A DNA stretch of 64,000 nt from assembly GCA_029007725.1 (NCBI GenBank), contig JAQXIJ010000059.1, forward strand, positions 1 to 64,000, read 5' to 3'. A program made the position numbers and the translations under genes. This DNA is from Bacillota bacterium (GTDB lineage Bacteria; Bacillota; Clostridia; UBA1381). The notes beneath the pieces are model-generated. The model worked only from the letters and a program-made list of their open reading frames with translations. It searched no databases and was not told the DNA's origin. This document shows, piece by piece, positions 27,301 to 36,247 of this stretch (positions are counted from its first letter, which is position 1; the number at the start of each line of letters is the position of its first letter).

Positions 27301-27931
27301 AAAAATTAAATCGCTCGGAAATGTCAATGTCGGTGCGATTGACGAGTACAACAATGTTAAAGAACGCTTTGAGTTCCTGTCAACGCAGAAAAATGATCTC
27401 GAAAAATCGCGCGATGATTTGAACAAGGTTATCAAATCAATGCAAGAGCTTATGGAGGAGCGATTTGAGAGTCAGTTTGCCGAAATCAACAAGAGCTTTT
27501 CTTCAGTGTTTAAGGAATTGTTCAGCGGAGGTAGCGGCAAGCTTTCACTTTCCGAACCGGACAATGTTCTTGAGAGCGGAATTGAAATTGAGGTTCAGCT
27601 ACCGGGAAAAAGCCTGCAGAACATAAATCTTTATTCGGGCGGCGAAAAATCATTTATTGCAATAGCTCTGCTGTTTGCAATACTGCAGGTTAAGCCAACA
27701 CCGTTTTGTATCCTCGATGAGATAGACGCAGCACTTGACGATGTCAACGTATCGAGGTTTGCTACCTATATTAATAACAATCTTTCGGAGTCGCAGTTTA
27801 TCATAATTACTCATAGACGCGGAACAATGGAGGCGGCAAGCACACTATACGGTGTAACCATGCAGGAAAAGGGTGTAACCAAGATGCTCAGACTTGCGAT
27901 TGATGAAGTTGATGAAAATTTGATTAAATAA
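24365..27931 (+). CDS. smc: Chromosome partition protein Smc
   Basis: Smc is the ATPase of the bacterial condensin. The 1188-residue protein has the N-terminal head with Walker A GPNGSGKSN (about 32-40) and a long coiled coil. The hinge lies near 510-650 (SGLISVEQKTVTAIEIALGATLQNIVVE). A second coiled coil is followed by the C-terminal head with the signature LYSGGEKSFIAIALLFAI and Walker B CILDEIDAALDD. Start is TTG 24365 behind AAAGGA, giving the usual YLKRIEIQGFKSF. Its kleisin partners scpA/scpB are not in the window. Confidence 0.97.
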   Translation: MYLKRIEIQGFKSFADKTVLTFEQGITGIVGPNGSGKSNISDAIRWVMGEISAKTLRGSNMQDVIFNGTQTRKPLNFAEVSLVLDNQDRLFPIEFDEVVVTRRVFRSGESVYQINNANCRLKDIQELFMDTGLGRDGYSMIGQGNVAQILSTKADDRRSFFEGAAGVLKYKHRKEEAERKIASVNENLVRINDIAAELEAQLKPLENQSKKAREYLVLYEEYKGLDVSLILRTVKNGAVQIKEVRQNLENVNSEIHELKSMADDFEIRIADIYTENEKKDAEQAETNNALIENENTISKNENEITLANNNIANNRALAERFEKETALIFEKNKKAEVQIEEIKALILQQEKESKLLLAQFDDIHKDNALIYESINEYKEEIDKIKQEILEKKQEISANKANIEGLENLRQTYLERKATVETEKNAHESGIENTKKEIAENEKKAAELKVKSRKMNDRINNRRKHCEELENKISDLQKKLSENRVEINSKLSKKRMLEAMENDYDGYAKSVKSVLKAQELKKLSIYGTLSGLISVEQKTVTAIEIALGATLQNIVVETEDDAKTAISYLRENRLGRATFLPVSSVKGKRLDNENEIKKARGFVGIASDIVKFDRKYTGIIESLLGRVVIVENIDDGIQLARKFGYRFKIVTLSGEVLNAGGSISGGSVNKATGFLSRVNEIKTLANEISALTKQTDALSEELVGKKNDAANVKMQLSSYLPLAREYENDILVLENSAKHMRQSIESSGNTEKSYTGELASIEAQLEKSAVDIAELINSVRATENSVAELEKKSQELNEKYESTQIEREKKSNELMDYTVKLRSIEKDIEAEKANIEEIKRNIDENIVSVKEKLDDKERMHSEIEELKKQINEKTVEIKERRLVSVKIKERISEIEKEKARTIEKLKGIQNSNKEITDRLIKLQQELSRLENKETRYTMEHDNLISRLWDDYELTLQTAEESAADITDEKDVVKRVSELRSKIKSLGNVNVGAIDEYNNVKERFEFLSTQKNDLEKSRDDLNKVIKSMQELMEERFESQFAEINKSFSSVFKELFSGGSGKLSLSEPDNVLESGIEIEVQLPGKSLQNINLYSGGEKSFIAIALLFAILQVKPTPFCILDEIDAALDDVNVSRFATYINNNLSESQFIIITHRRGTMEAASTLYGVTMQEKGVTKMLRLAIDEVDENLIK

Positions 27932-27942
27932 AGGGGCAGAAA

Positions 27943-28857
27943 ATGGGATTTTTTGATAAATTGAAAAGTGGACTAGTAAAAACGCGAGAATCCTTTTCGG
28001 ATAAAGTGAACAGTGTTTTTAAGGTATTCGTAAAGGTTGACGAGGAATTTTTTGATGAGCTTGAAGAAGCGCTTATAATGTCGGATTTGGGTGTTGAAAC
28101 ATCAACATATATTATAGAACAGCTTCGCGAAACGGTAAAACGCAAAAGAATTTCTGATGCGGAGGACTTAAAAGAGGAGCTGAAAAAGGTTATCAGCGCA
28201 ATTCTTACAGCAAACGACTGCTCCATGAAGCTTGATACAAAACCATCGGTCATTCTTGTGATAGGCGTCAACGGTGTGGGCAAAACTACAAGCATTGGTA
28301 AACTTGCGGCGCACTACAAGGAGCAGGGAAAAAATGTTCTTTTGGCAGCAGCAGACACATTTCGTGCGGCAGCGATTGATCAGCTTTATGTGTGGGCAAA
28401 GCGCAGCGGCTGCGATATAATAAAGCATCAGGAAAATTCTGACCCGGCGGCTGTCATATTTGACGCCTGCAAGGCGGCTGTGGCACGAAGAAGCGATATT
28501 CTGATATGCGATACTGCAGGAAGACTACACAACAAGGCAAATCTTATGGCAGAGCTTAATAAAATCGGCAGGGTTATAGAAAGAGAAATTCCTAATGCCG
28601 ATAAAGAAATACTGATTGTGCTTGACGCCGCAACAGGACAGAACGCAATTTCACAGGCAAAAATGTTTGCTGAAACCACAGATATCACGGGTATTATTCT
28701 CACAAAGCTTGATGGAACCGCAAAAGGTGGGGTTGTTGTCGCAATTTCAAGAGAACAGAACATACCGGTTAAATTTATCGGCGTAGGCGAAGGCATTGAC
28801 GATTTGCAGGAATTTAATGCAGACGACTTTGCAAAGGCGCTTTTTGCCGAAGTATAA
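27943..28857 (+). CDS. ftsY: Signal recognition particle receptor FtsY
   Basis: FtsY docks SRP-ribosome complexes at the membrane. The 304-residue protein has a short N domain and the GTPase G domain: GVNGVGKTTSIGKLA (G1), DTFRAAAIDQL, DTAGRLHNK (G3) and TKLDGTAKGGV (G4). The acidic A domain found in proteobacteria is absent, as usual in Bacillota. It follows smc by 11 bp, the conserved rnc-smc-ftsY order. Confidence 0.97.
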   Translation: MGFFDKLKSGLVKTRESFSDKVNSVFKVFVKVDEEFFDELEEALIMSDLGVETSTYIIEQLRETVKRKRISDAEDLKEELKKVISAILTANDCSMKLDTKPSVILVIGVNGVGKTTSIGKLAAHYKEQGKNVLLAAADTFRAAAIDQLYVWAKRSGCDIIKHQENSDPAAVIFDACKAAVARRSDILICDTAGRLHNKANLMAELNKIGRVIEREIPNADKEILIVLDAATGQNAISQAKMFAETTDITGIILTKLDGTAKGGVVVAISREQNIPVKFIGVGEGIDDLQEFNADDFAKALFAEV

Positions 28858-28863
28858 AAGTGT

Positions 28864-28892
28864 TTGACTTTATATAAAATTTATGGTAAAAT
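28864..28892 (+). promoter_or_regulatory. Sigma-A promoter of hom-thrB-lysC
   Basis: TTGACT (28864-28869) and TAAAAT (28887-28892) with a 17-bp spacer lie 34 bp before the hom start, leaving little room for a leader attenuator. Confidence 0.75.
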
Positions 28893-28926
28893 ATTTTTTA
28901 ATTATATTACATTTAGGAGGAATTTG

Positions 28927-30126
28927 ATGGTTAAAGTTGCAATTTTGGGATACGGAACTGTTGGCAGCGGCGTTTATGAAATTATTCACGACAATGATTT
29001 TACCGAGCAGGCTTTAAATCCCATCAAAATTACACATATTCTTGATATACGCGATTTCCCCGAGCATCCGGAAAAAGATATTTTCACAAAAAACTTTGAC
29101 GATATATTGAACGATGACGAGGTTTATTGCGTTGCCGAAACCATGGGCGGGTTACACCCCGCGTATGAATTTACAAAATCACTTTTGGAAAAGGGTAAAA
29201 ATGTCGTTACATCTAACAAAGAGCTTGTTGCAACCTATGGTCCGGAACTTCTTGCAATCGCTAAGGATAAAAATGTAAACTACCTGTTTGAAGCAAGCGT
29301 TGGCGGTGGAATTCCTATTATTAAGCCAATGTGTTCAAGCCTTATGTCAAACAAGATTGACAAAATTGTCGGAATTTTAAACGGAACAACAAATTTTATT
29401 CTTACTGAAATGATAAACAAAAACAAGGATTTTGATGAAGCGCTTAAAAATGCGCAGGAAAACGGCTATGCCGAACGAAATCCTTCTGCTGATATTGAAG
29501 GGCACGACGCATGCCGGAAGTTGGCCATTCTATCCTCTATTGCATGGGGAAATTTTGTTGACTATAGAGATATAGTAACAGAAGGAATAACTGCAATTTC
29601 GCTTGAAGACGTAAAATACGCTGACAAACTTGGTTATGTGATAAAGCTGATAGGCTTTGCGGAGAAAAAGCAAAAGATATTTGCGAGAGTTTCCCCAATG
29701 TTTGTATCAAAAAAATATCCACTTGCAGGTGTCGAAAGTGTTTTCAACGCTATCGTGGTAAAGGGAAATTATCTTGGAACATCAATGTTCTACGGCAGGG
29801 GGGCCGGAAAGTTCCCGACAGCAAGCGCTGTTGTTGCGGACATAATTGAATCAGTCCGTCATATTAATGCAAAGAAGGCATATATCGAGTGGAAGCCATC
29901 GGAGCCGGGATATATGCTTGACATAAATGAAAGTGTATGTAAGTATTTTGTAAAATGCACAAATTCACGAGAGCAGATAGACAGTCTGTTTGATAATGCG
30001 GAGTTTGCTGACGGAGTTGTCGAAAATGAAACCGGATTTATTACTACGCAAATGACAGAAGGCGACTTTAAAGAAAAAATCAAGTCGCTTAATGTTACAG
30101 GCTTTATTAGAGTACTGGAGGCATAA
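28927..30126 (+). CDS. hom: Homoserine dehydrogenase
   Basis: Hom reduces aspartate semialdehyde to homoserine with NAD(P)H. The 399-residue protein has the nucleotide-binding GYGTVGSGVYEI, ASVGGGIPIIKPM and the family signature YAERNPSADIEGHDACRKLAIL. A C-terminal region of about 75 residues is compatible with an ACT regulatory domain. ATG 28927 is chosen because AGGAGG lies at 28915-28920; a frame extension to 28864 runs through the promoter. Stop and next start overlap by one base. Confidence 0.96.
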   Translation: MVKVAILGYGTVGSGVYEIIHDNDFTEQALNPIKITHILDIRDFPEHPEKDIFTKNFDDILNDDEVYCVAETMGGLHPAYEFTKSLLEKGKNVVTSNKELVATYGPELLAIAKDKNVNYLFEASVGGGIPIIKPMCSSLMSNKIDKIVGILNGTTNFILTEMINKNKDFDEALKNAQENGYAERNPSADIEGHDACRKLAILSSIAWGNFVDYRDIVTEGITAISLEDVKYADKLGYVIKLIGFAEKKQKIFARVSPMFVSKKYPLAGVESVFNAIVVKGNYLGTSMFYGRGAGKFPTASAVVADIIESVRHINAKKAYIEWKPSEPGYMLDINESVCKYFVKCTNSREQIDSLFDNAEFADGVVENETGFITTQMTEGDFKEKIKSLNVTGFIRVLEA

Positions 30127-31019
30127 TGATAAAAGTAAGAGTACCGGCAACAAGTGCGAACATGGGTGCTGGCTTCGATTCGCTCGGAATTGCCTTGGGA
30201 CTGTACAACACTTTGAAGATTTCGGAAACAGAAAAAGGGCTCACTGTATACAATAACAGCAGTGACTTTATACCAACCGGTGAAAATAATTTGGTTTATA
30301 AGTCTATGTGTCGGCTTTTTGATGAAGTTGGATACCAAAAAAAGGGTATCAAAATAGTGCAGAACAGTGAAATTCCGATAACACGCGGGCTCGGCAGCAG
30401 CAGTGCCTGTGTTATCGGCGGACTTTTGGCGGCAAACGCCATTTCCGGAAGACAGCTGAGTTATAAAGAAATACTTGATATCGCTGTTTCTATCGAGGGA
30501 CACCCAGATAATGTTACACCGGCATTGTTCGGCGGTTTTTGCGTTTCCGCAACAGAAAACGGTCATACTGTTTTTTTGAGCAGCAAAATTGAACCAAATC
30601 TTCGGTTTGTTATTATGGTGCCTAATTTTTATGTTTCAACAAAAAATTCGCGCGGCATATTGCCAGAAATGGTAACGTTAAAGGATGCTTCGTACAATAT
30701 TTCGCGCGCCGCGCTTTTGACATCGCTGCTGATTTCGGGAAAGTATGAAGATTTGCGTTTTGCCGTCGAGGACAGACTGCATCAGAAATACAGAAAAAAC
30801 AACATCGATAACTTTGACGAAATTTTTGAAAAATCTTATGAATACGGCGCAAAAGCCACTTATTTGAGCGGTTCCGGCCCGACTATCGTCTCCGTGACCG
30901 ACAGTGACGGCAGCAGCTTTTATAGAAAAATGTGCCAATATCTTGACGGACTTGGGGCAGACTGGAAATGCCGTATGCTGACAATAGACAACGTAGGTGC
31001 AATTTTAAAGGAATTTTAG
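30126..31019 (+). CDS. thrB: Homoserine kinase
   Basis: ThrB phosphorylates homoserine for threonine synthesis. The 297-residue GHMP kinase shows the N-terminal VPATSANMGAGFDSLGIALGL, the ATP loop PITRGLGSSSACVIGGLLAAN and the C-terminal YLSGSGPTIVSV. The ATG overlaps the hom stop codon (TAATG), indicating coupled translation. Confidence 0.97.
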   Translation: MIKVRVPATSANMGAGFDSLGIALGLYNTLKISETEKGLTVYNNSSDFIPTGENNLVYKSMCRLFDEVGYQKKGIKIVQNSEIPITRGLGSSSACVIGGLLAANAISGRQLSYKEILDIAVSIEGHPDNVTPALFGGFCVSATENGHTVFLSSKIEPNLRFVIMVPNFYVSTKNSRGILPEMVTLKDASYNISRAALLTSLLISGKYEDLRFAVEDRLHQKYRKNNIDNFDEIFEKSYEYGAKATYLSGSGPTIVSVTDSDGSSFYRKMCQYLDGLGADWKCRMLTIDNVGAILKEF

Positions 31020-31032
31020 GAGGTTATATAAA

Positions 31033-32241
31033 ATGGGATTGATAGTTCAGAAATACGGCGGAACATCCGTAAGAGATGCCGAGCGTGTAATGAATGTCGC
31101 AAACCGCATCGTTGAGGCATACGATGCCGGAAATAATGTCGTAGTTGCGGTTTCCGCTCAGGGTGATACCACCGACAATCTTATAGAAAAAGCAATGGAA
31201 ATAAATTCGAACGCCTCAAAACGCGAAATGGATGTGCTGCTTTCGACAGGAGAGCAGATTTCAATTTCTCTTCTGGCAATGGCCATTGAAAAGATTGGAC
31301 GTCCGGTTATTTCTCTTACCGGCTGGCAGGCAGGATTCAAAACAGACGCCGCATATTCAAATGCCAGAATCGACCGAATTGACACGGAAAGGCTGCAAAA
31401 CGAGATTGACAAACGCAGAATTGTTATTGTTGCGGGATTTCAGGGTATAAATAAATACGGCGATATTACAACTCTCGGTCGCGGCGGAAGCGACACATCC
31501 GCGGTTGCACTTGCGGCGGCACTGAATGCGGATATTTGCGAAATATATACAGATGTTGACGGAGTTTATACCGCCGATCCAAGAATAGTTAAAAATGCAA
31601 AAAAATTAGACGATATTTCATACGACGAAATGCTTGAGCTTGCGTCACTCGGCGCCAATGTTCTGCATAACCGTTCTGTTGAAATGGCAAAAAAGTATCA
31701 TGTCAAGCTTGCAGTTAAATCAAGCTTGAATAAAGTTGAAGGTACGCTTGTTAAGGAGGTAAATAAAGTGGAGAAGATGTTGGTCAGAGGCGTTACGAGA
31801 GATAACGATGTTGCAAGAATTTCGCTATGCGGCGTTGAGGATACACCTGGTAAGGCATTTACGGTATTTTCTCTTATTTCAAAGGAGAATATCGGTGTAG
31901 ACCTGATTTTGCAGTCAATAGGCAACAACGGCAAAAAGGATATTAGCTTCACTGTAAAAGAAAGCGACCTGGACAGGGTTATTGAAATTCTTGAAGAAAA
32001 CAAGGAAATTATTAATGCACAGGAAATTAAGTTTGCAAAAGACGTGTCAAAGGTTTCCATTGTCGGAGCAGGTATGGTAAACAATGCGGGTGTTGCAACG
32101 AAAATGTTTGAGGCACTTTATAATGCTCATATAAATATTAACATGATTGCCACTTCGGAAATCAAAATTTCGGTTCTCGTACCCAGGAAAGATGCCGAAA
32201 GGGCAGTAGTTGCCATTCATGACAAGTTCATGCTTGCATAA
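31033..32241 (+). CDS. lysC: Aspartate kinase
   Basis: LysC makes aspartyl phosphate, the first step to lysine, threonine and methionine. The 402-residue protein has KYGGTSV near the start, TTLGRGGSDTSAVALAAAL and a C-terminal pair of ACT domains (about 255-402), which usually bind lysine and/or threonine. Its place with hom and thrB suggests a role in threonine supply. GGAGG precedes the ATG, and a perfect hairpin follows the gene. Confidence 0.96.
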   Translation: MGLIVQKYGGTSVRDAERVMNVANRIVEAYDAGNNVVVAVSAQGDTTDNLIEKAMEINSNASKREMDVLLSTGEQISISLLAMAIEKIGRPVISLTGWQAGFKTDAAYSNARIDRIDTERLQNEIDKRRIVIVAGFQGINKYGDITTLGRGGSDTSAVALAAALNADICEIYTDVDGVYTADPRIVKNAKKLDDISYDEMLELASLGANVLHNRSVEMAKKYHVKLAVKSSLNKVEGTLVKEVNKVEKMLVRGVTRDNDVARISLCGVEDTPGKAFTVFSLISKENIGVDLILQSIGNNGKKDISFTVKESDLDRVIEILEENKEIINAQEIKFAKDVSKVSIVGAGMVNNAGVATKMFEALYNAHININMIATSEIKISVLVPRKDAERAVVAIHDKFMLA

Positions 32242-32250
32242 TAAATGATG

Positions 32251-32287
32251 TATTAGGGTTTGAATTTTCAAACCCTAATACATTTTT
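32251..32287 (+). terminator. Terminator after lysC
   Basis: TATTAGGGTTTGAA (32251-32264) and TTCAAACCCTAATA (32267-32280) form a perfect stem, followed by CATTTTT. Confidence 0.85.
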
Positions 32288-32312
32288 ATGGAAAATTAAG
32301 GGGGTATGAGAT

Positions 32313-33062
32313 ATGAATGATAAAATTATAGGGAGAAATACGGTCGCAGAAGCGATTAAGGCAGGACGTGAAATAGATAAGCTGCTTATTAAAAAAGGCG
32401 AAATTGAGGGTTCGCTTCTGCCTATTATTAAAAAGGCAAAGTCTGCCGGCATACCTGTAATCGAATGTGACCGACAAAAGCTCGATCAGCTTGCGGAAGG
32501 CGGAAATCATCAGGGGATTGTTGCTTATACCGCAGTGCACAGTTATGCAAGCGTTTCGGATATTTTGTCTGCAGCAGAAAAAAAGGGGCATGAGCCATTT
32601 ATAATAATTCTTGACAAAATAACCGATCCGCATAATTTGGGTTCCATTTTAAGAACGGCAAACTGTGTAGGTGCAGATGGGGTTATCATACCTAAGCGCA
32701 ACAGCGTAAACCTCAACTCTGTCGTTGCAAAGACATCTGCCGGCGCAATAGAATATACACCGGTGGCAAAGGTCACAAATATCGCTAAAACCATAGATGA
32801 GTTAAAGAAAAAAGGAATGTGGATTGCAGGCGCAGAAGCGGGCGGAACAAATATGTACGAAACCGATTTGAGCGGTTCGGTGGCGCTTTTAATAGGAAGT
32901 GAGGGCGAGGGTATATCTCGGCTAGTGCGTGAAAAATGTGATTTTATTGTTGAAATACCTATGTACGGAGATATTAACTCTCTTAATGCTTCAGTTGCGG
33001 CAGCTGTTCTTATGTATGAAGTGTCTCGTCAAAGAGACGTTAAAATTTTAACAAAAAATTAG
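32313..33062 (+). CDS. rlmB: 23S rRNA 2'-O-ribose methyltransferase RlmB (SpoU/TrmH family)
   Basis: The protein belongs to the SPOUT RNA 2'-O-methyltransferases; the closest annotated type methylates G2251 of 23S rRNA. The 249-residue protein has an N-terminal substrate-binding domain (about 1-80). Motif 1 is DKITDPHNLGSILRTANCVGADG, motif 2 is LLIGSEGEGISRLVREKCD, and motif 3 is IPMYGDINSLNASVAAAVLMYE. AAGGGGG lies upstream of the ATG. It stands alone between the lysC terminator and the next promoter. Confidence 0.9.
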   Translation: MNDKIIGRNTVAEAIKAGREIDKLLIKKGEIEGSLLPIIKKAKSAGIPVIECDRQKLDQLAEGGNHQGIVAYTAVHSYASVSDILSAAEKKGHEPFIIILDKITDPHNLGSILRTANCVGADGVIIPKRNSVNLNSVVAKTSAGAIEYTPVAKVTNIAKTIDELKKKGMWIAGAEAGGTNMYETDLSGSVALLIGSEGEGISRLVREKCDFIVEIPMYGDINSLNASVAAAVLMYEVSRQRDVKILTKN

Positions 33063-33112
33063 TCTGATTTAATCAAAATATATTAAAAAATTACAATTTA
33101 AACAAAATAATA

Positions 33113-33141
33113 TTGATTTTAATTTTTATTAGTATTATTAT
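33113..33141 (+). promoter_or_regulatory. Candidate promoter of ACT-PFL-V-ATPase unit
   Basis: TTGATT (33113-33118) and TATTAT (33136-33141) are 17 bp apart. No terminator is seen between here and the end of the V-ATPase genes, so a single 10-kb transcript is possible. Confidence 0.55.
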
Positions 33142-33206
33142 AACAATATCAAAAAAAGATTCATACGAATCATATACAGTTTTTTTTGGTACACGGGAGG
33201 AAAAAC

Positions 33207-33470
33207 ATGAAAGCAGTAATAACGGTAATCGGAAAGGATACGGTGGGCATAATTGCTAATATCAGTTCTCTTTTATATAAGCATAATATAAATATTTTGG
33301 ATATTTCGCAGACAATCATGCAGGATTTGTTTACCATGATCATGCTGGTTGATATGCAAAACAGTTCTGTCGGAGATATTTCTGACGGAATTAAGCAGAT
33401 TGAAAAGGATATGAACCTTTCAATTCATATTCAAAATCAAGATATTTTTCAATCAATGCACAGAATATAA
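33207..33470 (+). CDS. ACT domain protein (UPF0237 family)
   Basis: An 87-residue stand-alone ACT domain starting MKAVITVIGKDTVGIIANIS, the UPF0237 pattern. ACT domains bind amino acids or other small ligands; the ligand here is unknown. ATG 33207 is preferred because GGGAGG lies just upstream; a TTG at 33186 would overlap that site. It precedes the PFL-family gene by 15 bp, a pairing common in Bacillota and suggesting a joint function. Confidence 0.9.
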   Translation: MKAVITVIGKDTVGIIANISSLLYKHNINILDISQTIMQDLFTMIMLVDMQNSSVGDISDGIKQIEKDMNLSIHIQNQDIFQSMHRI

Positions 33471-33485
33471 GGAGAATGAATAAAT

Positions 33486-34853
33486 ATGTTGAATCCTTTT
33501 GAAATTCTTGAAACAATCAATATGATTGATAAAGAAAATCTCGATATACGAACCATAACCATGGGCATTTCGCTGAAGGACTGTGCAGACCCGGACGCAG
33601 ACAAGGCTTGTGAAAAAGTTTATAAAAAGATAACTGAATATGCAAAAGATCTTGTAACTGTCGGTTGCAATATTGAAAAACAGTACGGTATTCCGATAAT
33701 AAACAAGCGTGTGTCGGTTACTCCTATATCAAATCTTATCGATGCTCTCGATGATAAATCTGAAGAAAACTGTATCAAGTTTGCAAAGACTCTTGACATA
33801 GCTGCAAAGAAGATAGGTGTCAACTTTATCGGCGGTTACAGCGCACTTGTGCATAAGGGCTTTACTGAGGGTGAAAAAGCGCTGATTAATTCAATTCCGC
33901 GCGCACTTGCGGAAACTGATATTGTGTGTTCAAGCGTAAATGTTGGAACAACAAAAGCCGGAATTAACATGGATGCCGTTGCACTTATGGGCAAAATAAT
34001 CAAAAAAGCTGCCGAACTTACTAAAGATAACGGCGGTTTCGCATGCGCAAAGCTTGTTGTTTTCACCAATGCTGTTGAAGATAATCCGTTTATGGCGGGC
34101 GCATTCCACGGCGAGGGCGAGGGCGAAGCGGTCATTAATGTAGGTGTAAGCGGACCTGGTGTTGTAAAGTGCGCTCTTGAAAAGGTAAAAGGCGAGCCGT
34201 TCGGAGTGGTTGCTGAAACCATTAAAAAGACAGCGTTTAAGATTACAAGAATGGGACAATTGGTTGCACAGGAAGCTTCGAAGCGTCTGGGAGTCCCGTT
34301 CGGAATAGTAGATTTGTCTCTTGCGCCGACTCCGGCAATAGGTGACAGCGTTGCATATATTCTTGAAGAAATGGGACTTGAAAAATGCGGAACACATGGA
34401 ACTACCGCTGCACTTGCTCTTCTTAACGACGCTGTTAAAAAGGGTGGAGTCATGGCTTCCTCATATGTCGGTGGATTGTCAGGTGCATTTATACCAGTCA
34501 GTGAGGATGCCGGCATGATTGCCTCGGCAAAATGCGGTGCGCTTACTCTCGAAAAACTTGAAGCTATGACCTGTGTATGTTCTGTTGGGCTTGATATGAT
34601 TGCTGTTCCAGGTACTGCTTCTGCCGAAACCATTTCTGCGATTATTGCAGATGAGTCTGCAATAGGAATGGTAAATACAAAGACTACTGCCGTAAGGATT
34701 ATACCTGCTCCAGGCAAAAATGTCGGAGATGTGGTCGAATTCGGCGGACTTTTGGGCAGCTGTCCGGTTATGCAGGTAAAGGAATATTCCAGTGCGGAAT
34801 TTATTGCACGCGGAGGAAGAATACCCGCTCCGCTTCAGGCACTTAAAAATTAG
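33486..34853 (+). CDS. PFL family protein (DUF711/UPF0210)
   Basis: A 455-residue protein of the DUF711/UPF0210 family, distantly related in fold to pyruvate formate-lyase but without its radical chemistry shown. Visible blocks are [15 protein letters not shown] near the start, [49 protein letters not shown] and GLDMIAVPG. Length is typical. AAGGAG precedes its ATG. It follows the ACT gene and ends 11 bp before the first V-ATPase gene. Function is unknown. Confidence 0.92.
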   Translation: MLNPFEILETINMIDKENLDIRTITMGISLKDCADPDADKACEKVYKKITEYAKDLVTVGCNIEKQYGIPIINKRVSVTPISNLIDALDDKSEENCIKFAKTLDIAAKKIGVNFIGGYSALVHKGFTEGEKALINSIPRALAETDIVCSSVNVGTTKAGINMDAVALMGKIIKKAAELTKDNGGFACAKLVVFTNAVEDNPFMAGAFHGEGEGEAVINVGVSGPGVVKCALEKVKGEPFGVVAETIKKTAFKITRMGQLVAQEASKRLGVPFGIVDLSLAPTPAIGDSVAYILEEMGLEKCGTHGTTAALALLNDAVKKGGVMASSYVGGLSGAFIPVSEDAGMIASAKCGALTLEKLEAMTCVCSVGLDMIAVPGTASAETISAIIADESAIGMVNTKTTAVRIIPAPGKNVGDVVEFGGLLGSCPVMQVKEYSSAEFIARGGRIPAPLQALKN

Positions 34854-34864
34854 GAGGGATTTTA

Positions 34865-35173
34865 ATGGAGGACATGATTGCTAAAATTCTTAAAGTTGAG
34901 GACAGGGCGCAGGAAATTGTTGCTTCTGCCAAGCGCGATCAAGAAAATCTGCAAAAGGATTTGGATAAAGAGATAGAAAATCTTTATTCCGATATACATA
35001 ACAAGGAAGAGTCAAAAATAAAATATCTGACCGATTTTGAAAATAAGGAGTCGGAAAAAAAACTTCTTGAGATTTCTGAAAATCTAAAACGTCAGAAAAA
35101 AGAGATTAAAGAAAAATACAATGCCAACAGGGAAGCATGGATTAGCCGGATATTTGAAAATACCGTAAAATAA
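34865..35173 (+). CDS. V-type ATPase peripheral stalk subunit G/H-like
   Basis: A 102-residue, highly charged protein that is almost entirely predicted coiled coil (KILKVEDRAQEIVASAKRDQ and EKKLLEISENLKRQKKEIKE). Size, position as first gene of the V-ATPase cluster and composition fit the G/H stalk subunit that pairs with subunit E. Sequence alone gives only moderate support because such coils diverge quickly. AGGAGG lies upstream of the ATG. Confidence 0.75.
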   Translation: MEDMIAKILKVEDRAQEIVASAKRDQENLQKDLDKEIENLYSDIHNKEESKIKYLTDFENKESEKKLLEISENLKRQKKEIKEKYNANREAWISRIFENTVK

Positions 35174-35195
35174 TTCATGAAAGGTTTTGCTTACA

Positions 35196-36236
35196 ATGAA
35201 AGTTGAATATTCCGCAATAGCGGCAAAAATTAAGGCTATCAAGAGCAGCTGTCTTTCTGATGAGGATTATGATGAGCTTCTGTCAAAAAATTCTGTGCCT
35301 GAGGTGTATTCATATTTGATTTCCTCTACGGGGTATAAGAATGTTTTGTCTGAGCTGGATAAGGATAGTATTCACAGAGGAGAAATTGAAAAGAAGCTGC
35401 GTCTTGAAATGATAAATGAATATAACAGAATTTACAGCTTTATGAATCTTGAACAGAGAAAAATTTTTGATTTTTGGTTCGCACGGCGCGAGATTGAGTA
35501 TTTAAAACGCGGACTTAGGTACTTATACAACCATGAGGCTTTGCACGAGACAGATGACGATGACTTTTTTGAAGAGTTTTTCAGCAAGCATACCAAACTT
35601 GACTGCGAAATAATTAAAACCGCGTCAACTCTCGATCAGTTTATCGAAGCGTGCAGTAAAACGCCGTATGCGGCTGTACTTGAGCGTTCACAAAATATAA
35701 GTGCTGATTTCTTTTCAATTTCAATGATGCTTGACAGCTGTTACTACAGAAATATCTGGAAAGCAAAAGACAAACATTTGAAGGGCAGCGATAGAAAAAC
35801 TTTTGAAAAAATTATAGGTGTGGAAATAGATATGCACAATATAATATGGATATACCGCAGCAAAAAATATTTTAATATGTCACCTGAAATTACCGTAACA
35901 TATCTTATGCCTATTAGGTACAGACTGTCGGCAGAAACGGTTAAAATGCTCGTTTCTGCACCAAATGCCGATGACGTTGTGCATATTGTGTCAGGTACGT
36001 CATATAAAGAGCTGTTTTCAAATATTGAAAACGATATTTTCCCGGAAGAAAATATGTCGCGGATTGACACGCGGATAGCAAAATCGGTCTTGCGTACTGA
36101 ACCGCAGTCAATGGCTGCTGTATACGCATACTTTGATTTAAAGGATTACGAAATATTTAATATTACGACCATACTCGAGAGCATTCGATATGGCCTTGAC
36201 AGGCAGACCATAAGGCGCCATATCAATGTACGATAG
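35196..36236 (+). CDS. ntpC: V-type ATPase subunit C
   Basis: Subunit C (archaeal/bacterial type, d in eukaryotes) links the central stalk to the membrane ring. The 346-residue, mostly helical protein begins MKVEYSAIAAKIKAIKSSCL and contains WFARREIEYLKRGLRYLYN and MLDSCYYRNIWKA segments typical of the family. ATG 35196 is preferred to TTG 35187 because the AAAGG site is too close to the latter. Confidence 0.88.
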   Translation: MKVEYSAIAAKIKAIKSSCLSDEDYDELLSKNSVPEVYSYLISSTGYKNVLSELDKDSIHRGEIEKKLRLEMINEYNRIYSFMNLEQRKIFDFWFARREIEYLKRGLRYLYNHEALHETDDDDFFEEFFSKHTKLDCEIIKTASTLDQFIEACSKTPYAAVLERSQNISADFFSISMMLDSCYYRNIWKAKDKHLKGSDRKTFEKIIGVEIDMHNIIWIYRSKKYFNMSPEITVTYLMPIRYRLSAETVKMLVSAPNADDVVHIVSGTSYKELFSNIENDIFPEENMSRIDTRIAKSVLRTEPQSMAAVYAYFDLKDYEIFNITTILESIRYGLDRQTIRRHINVR

Positions 36237-36247
36237 GAGGGATATGT

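Noticed and set aside
33836-34717. Long minus-strand open frame (293 codons) inside the PFL-family gene
   Set aside because: It is wholly antisense to a well-conserved gene, has alanine/serine-rich low-information sequence and no ribosome binding site.
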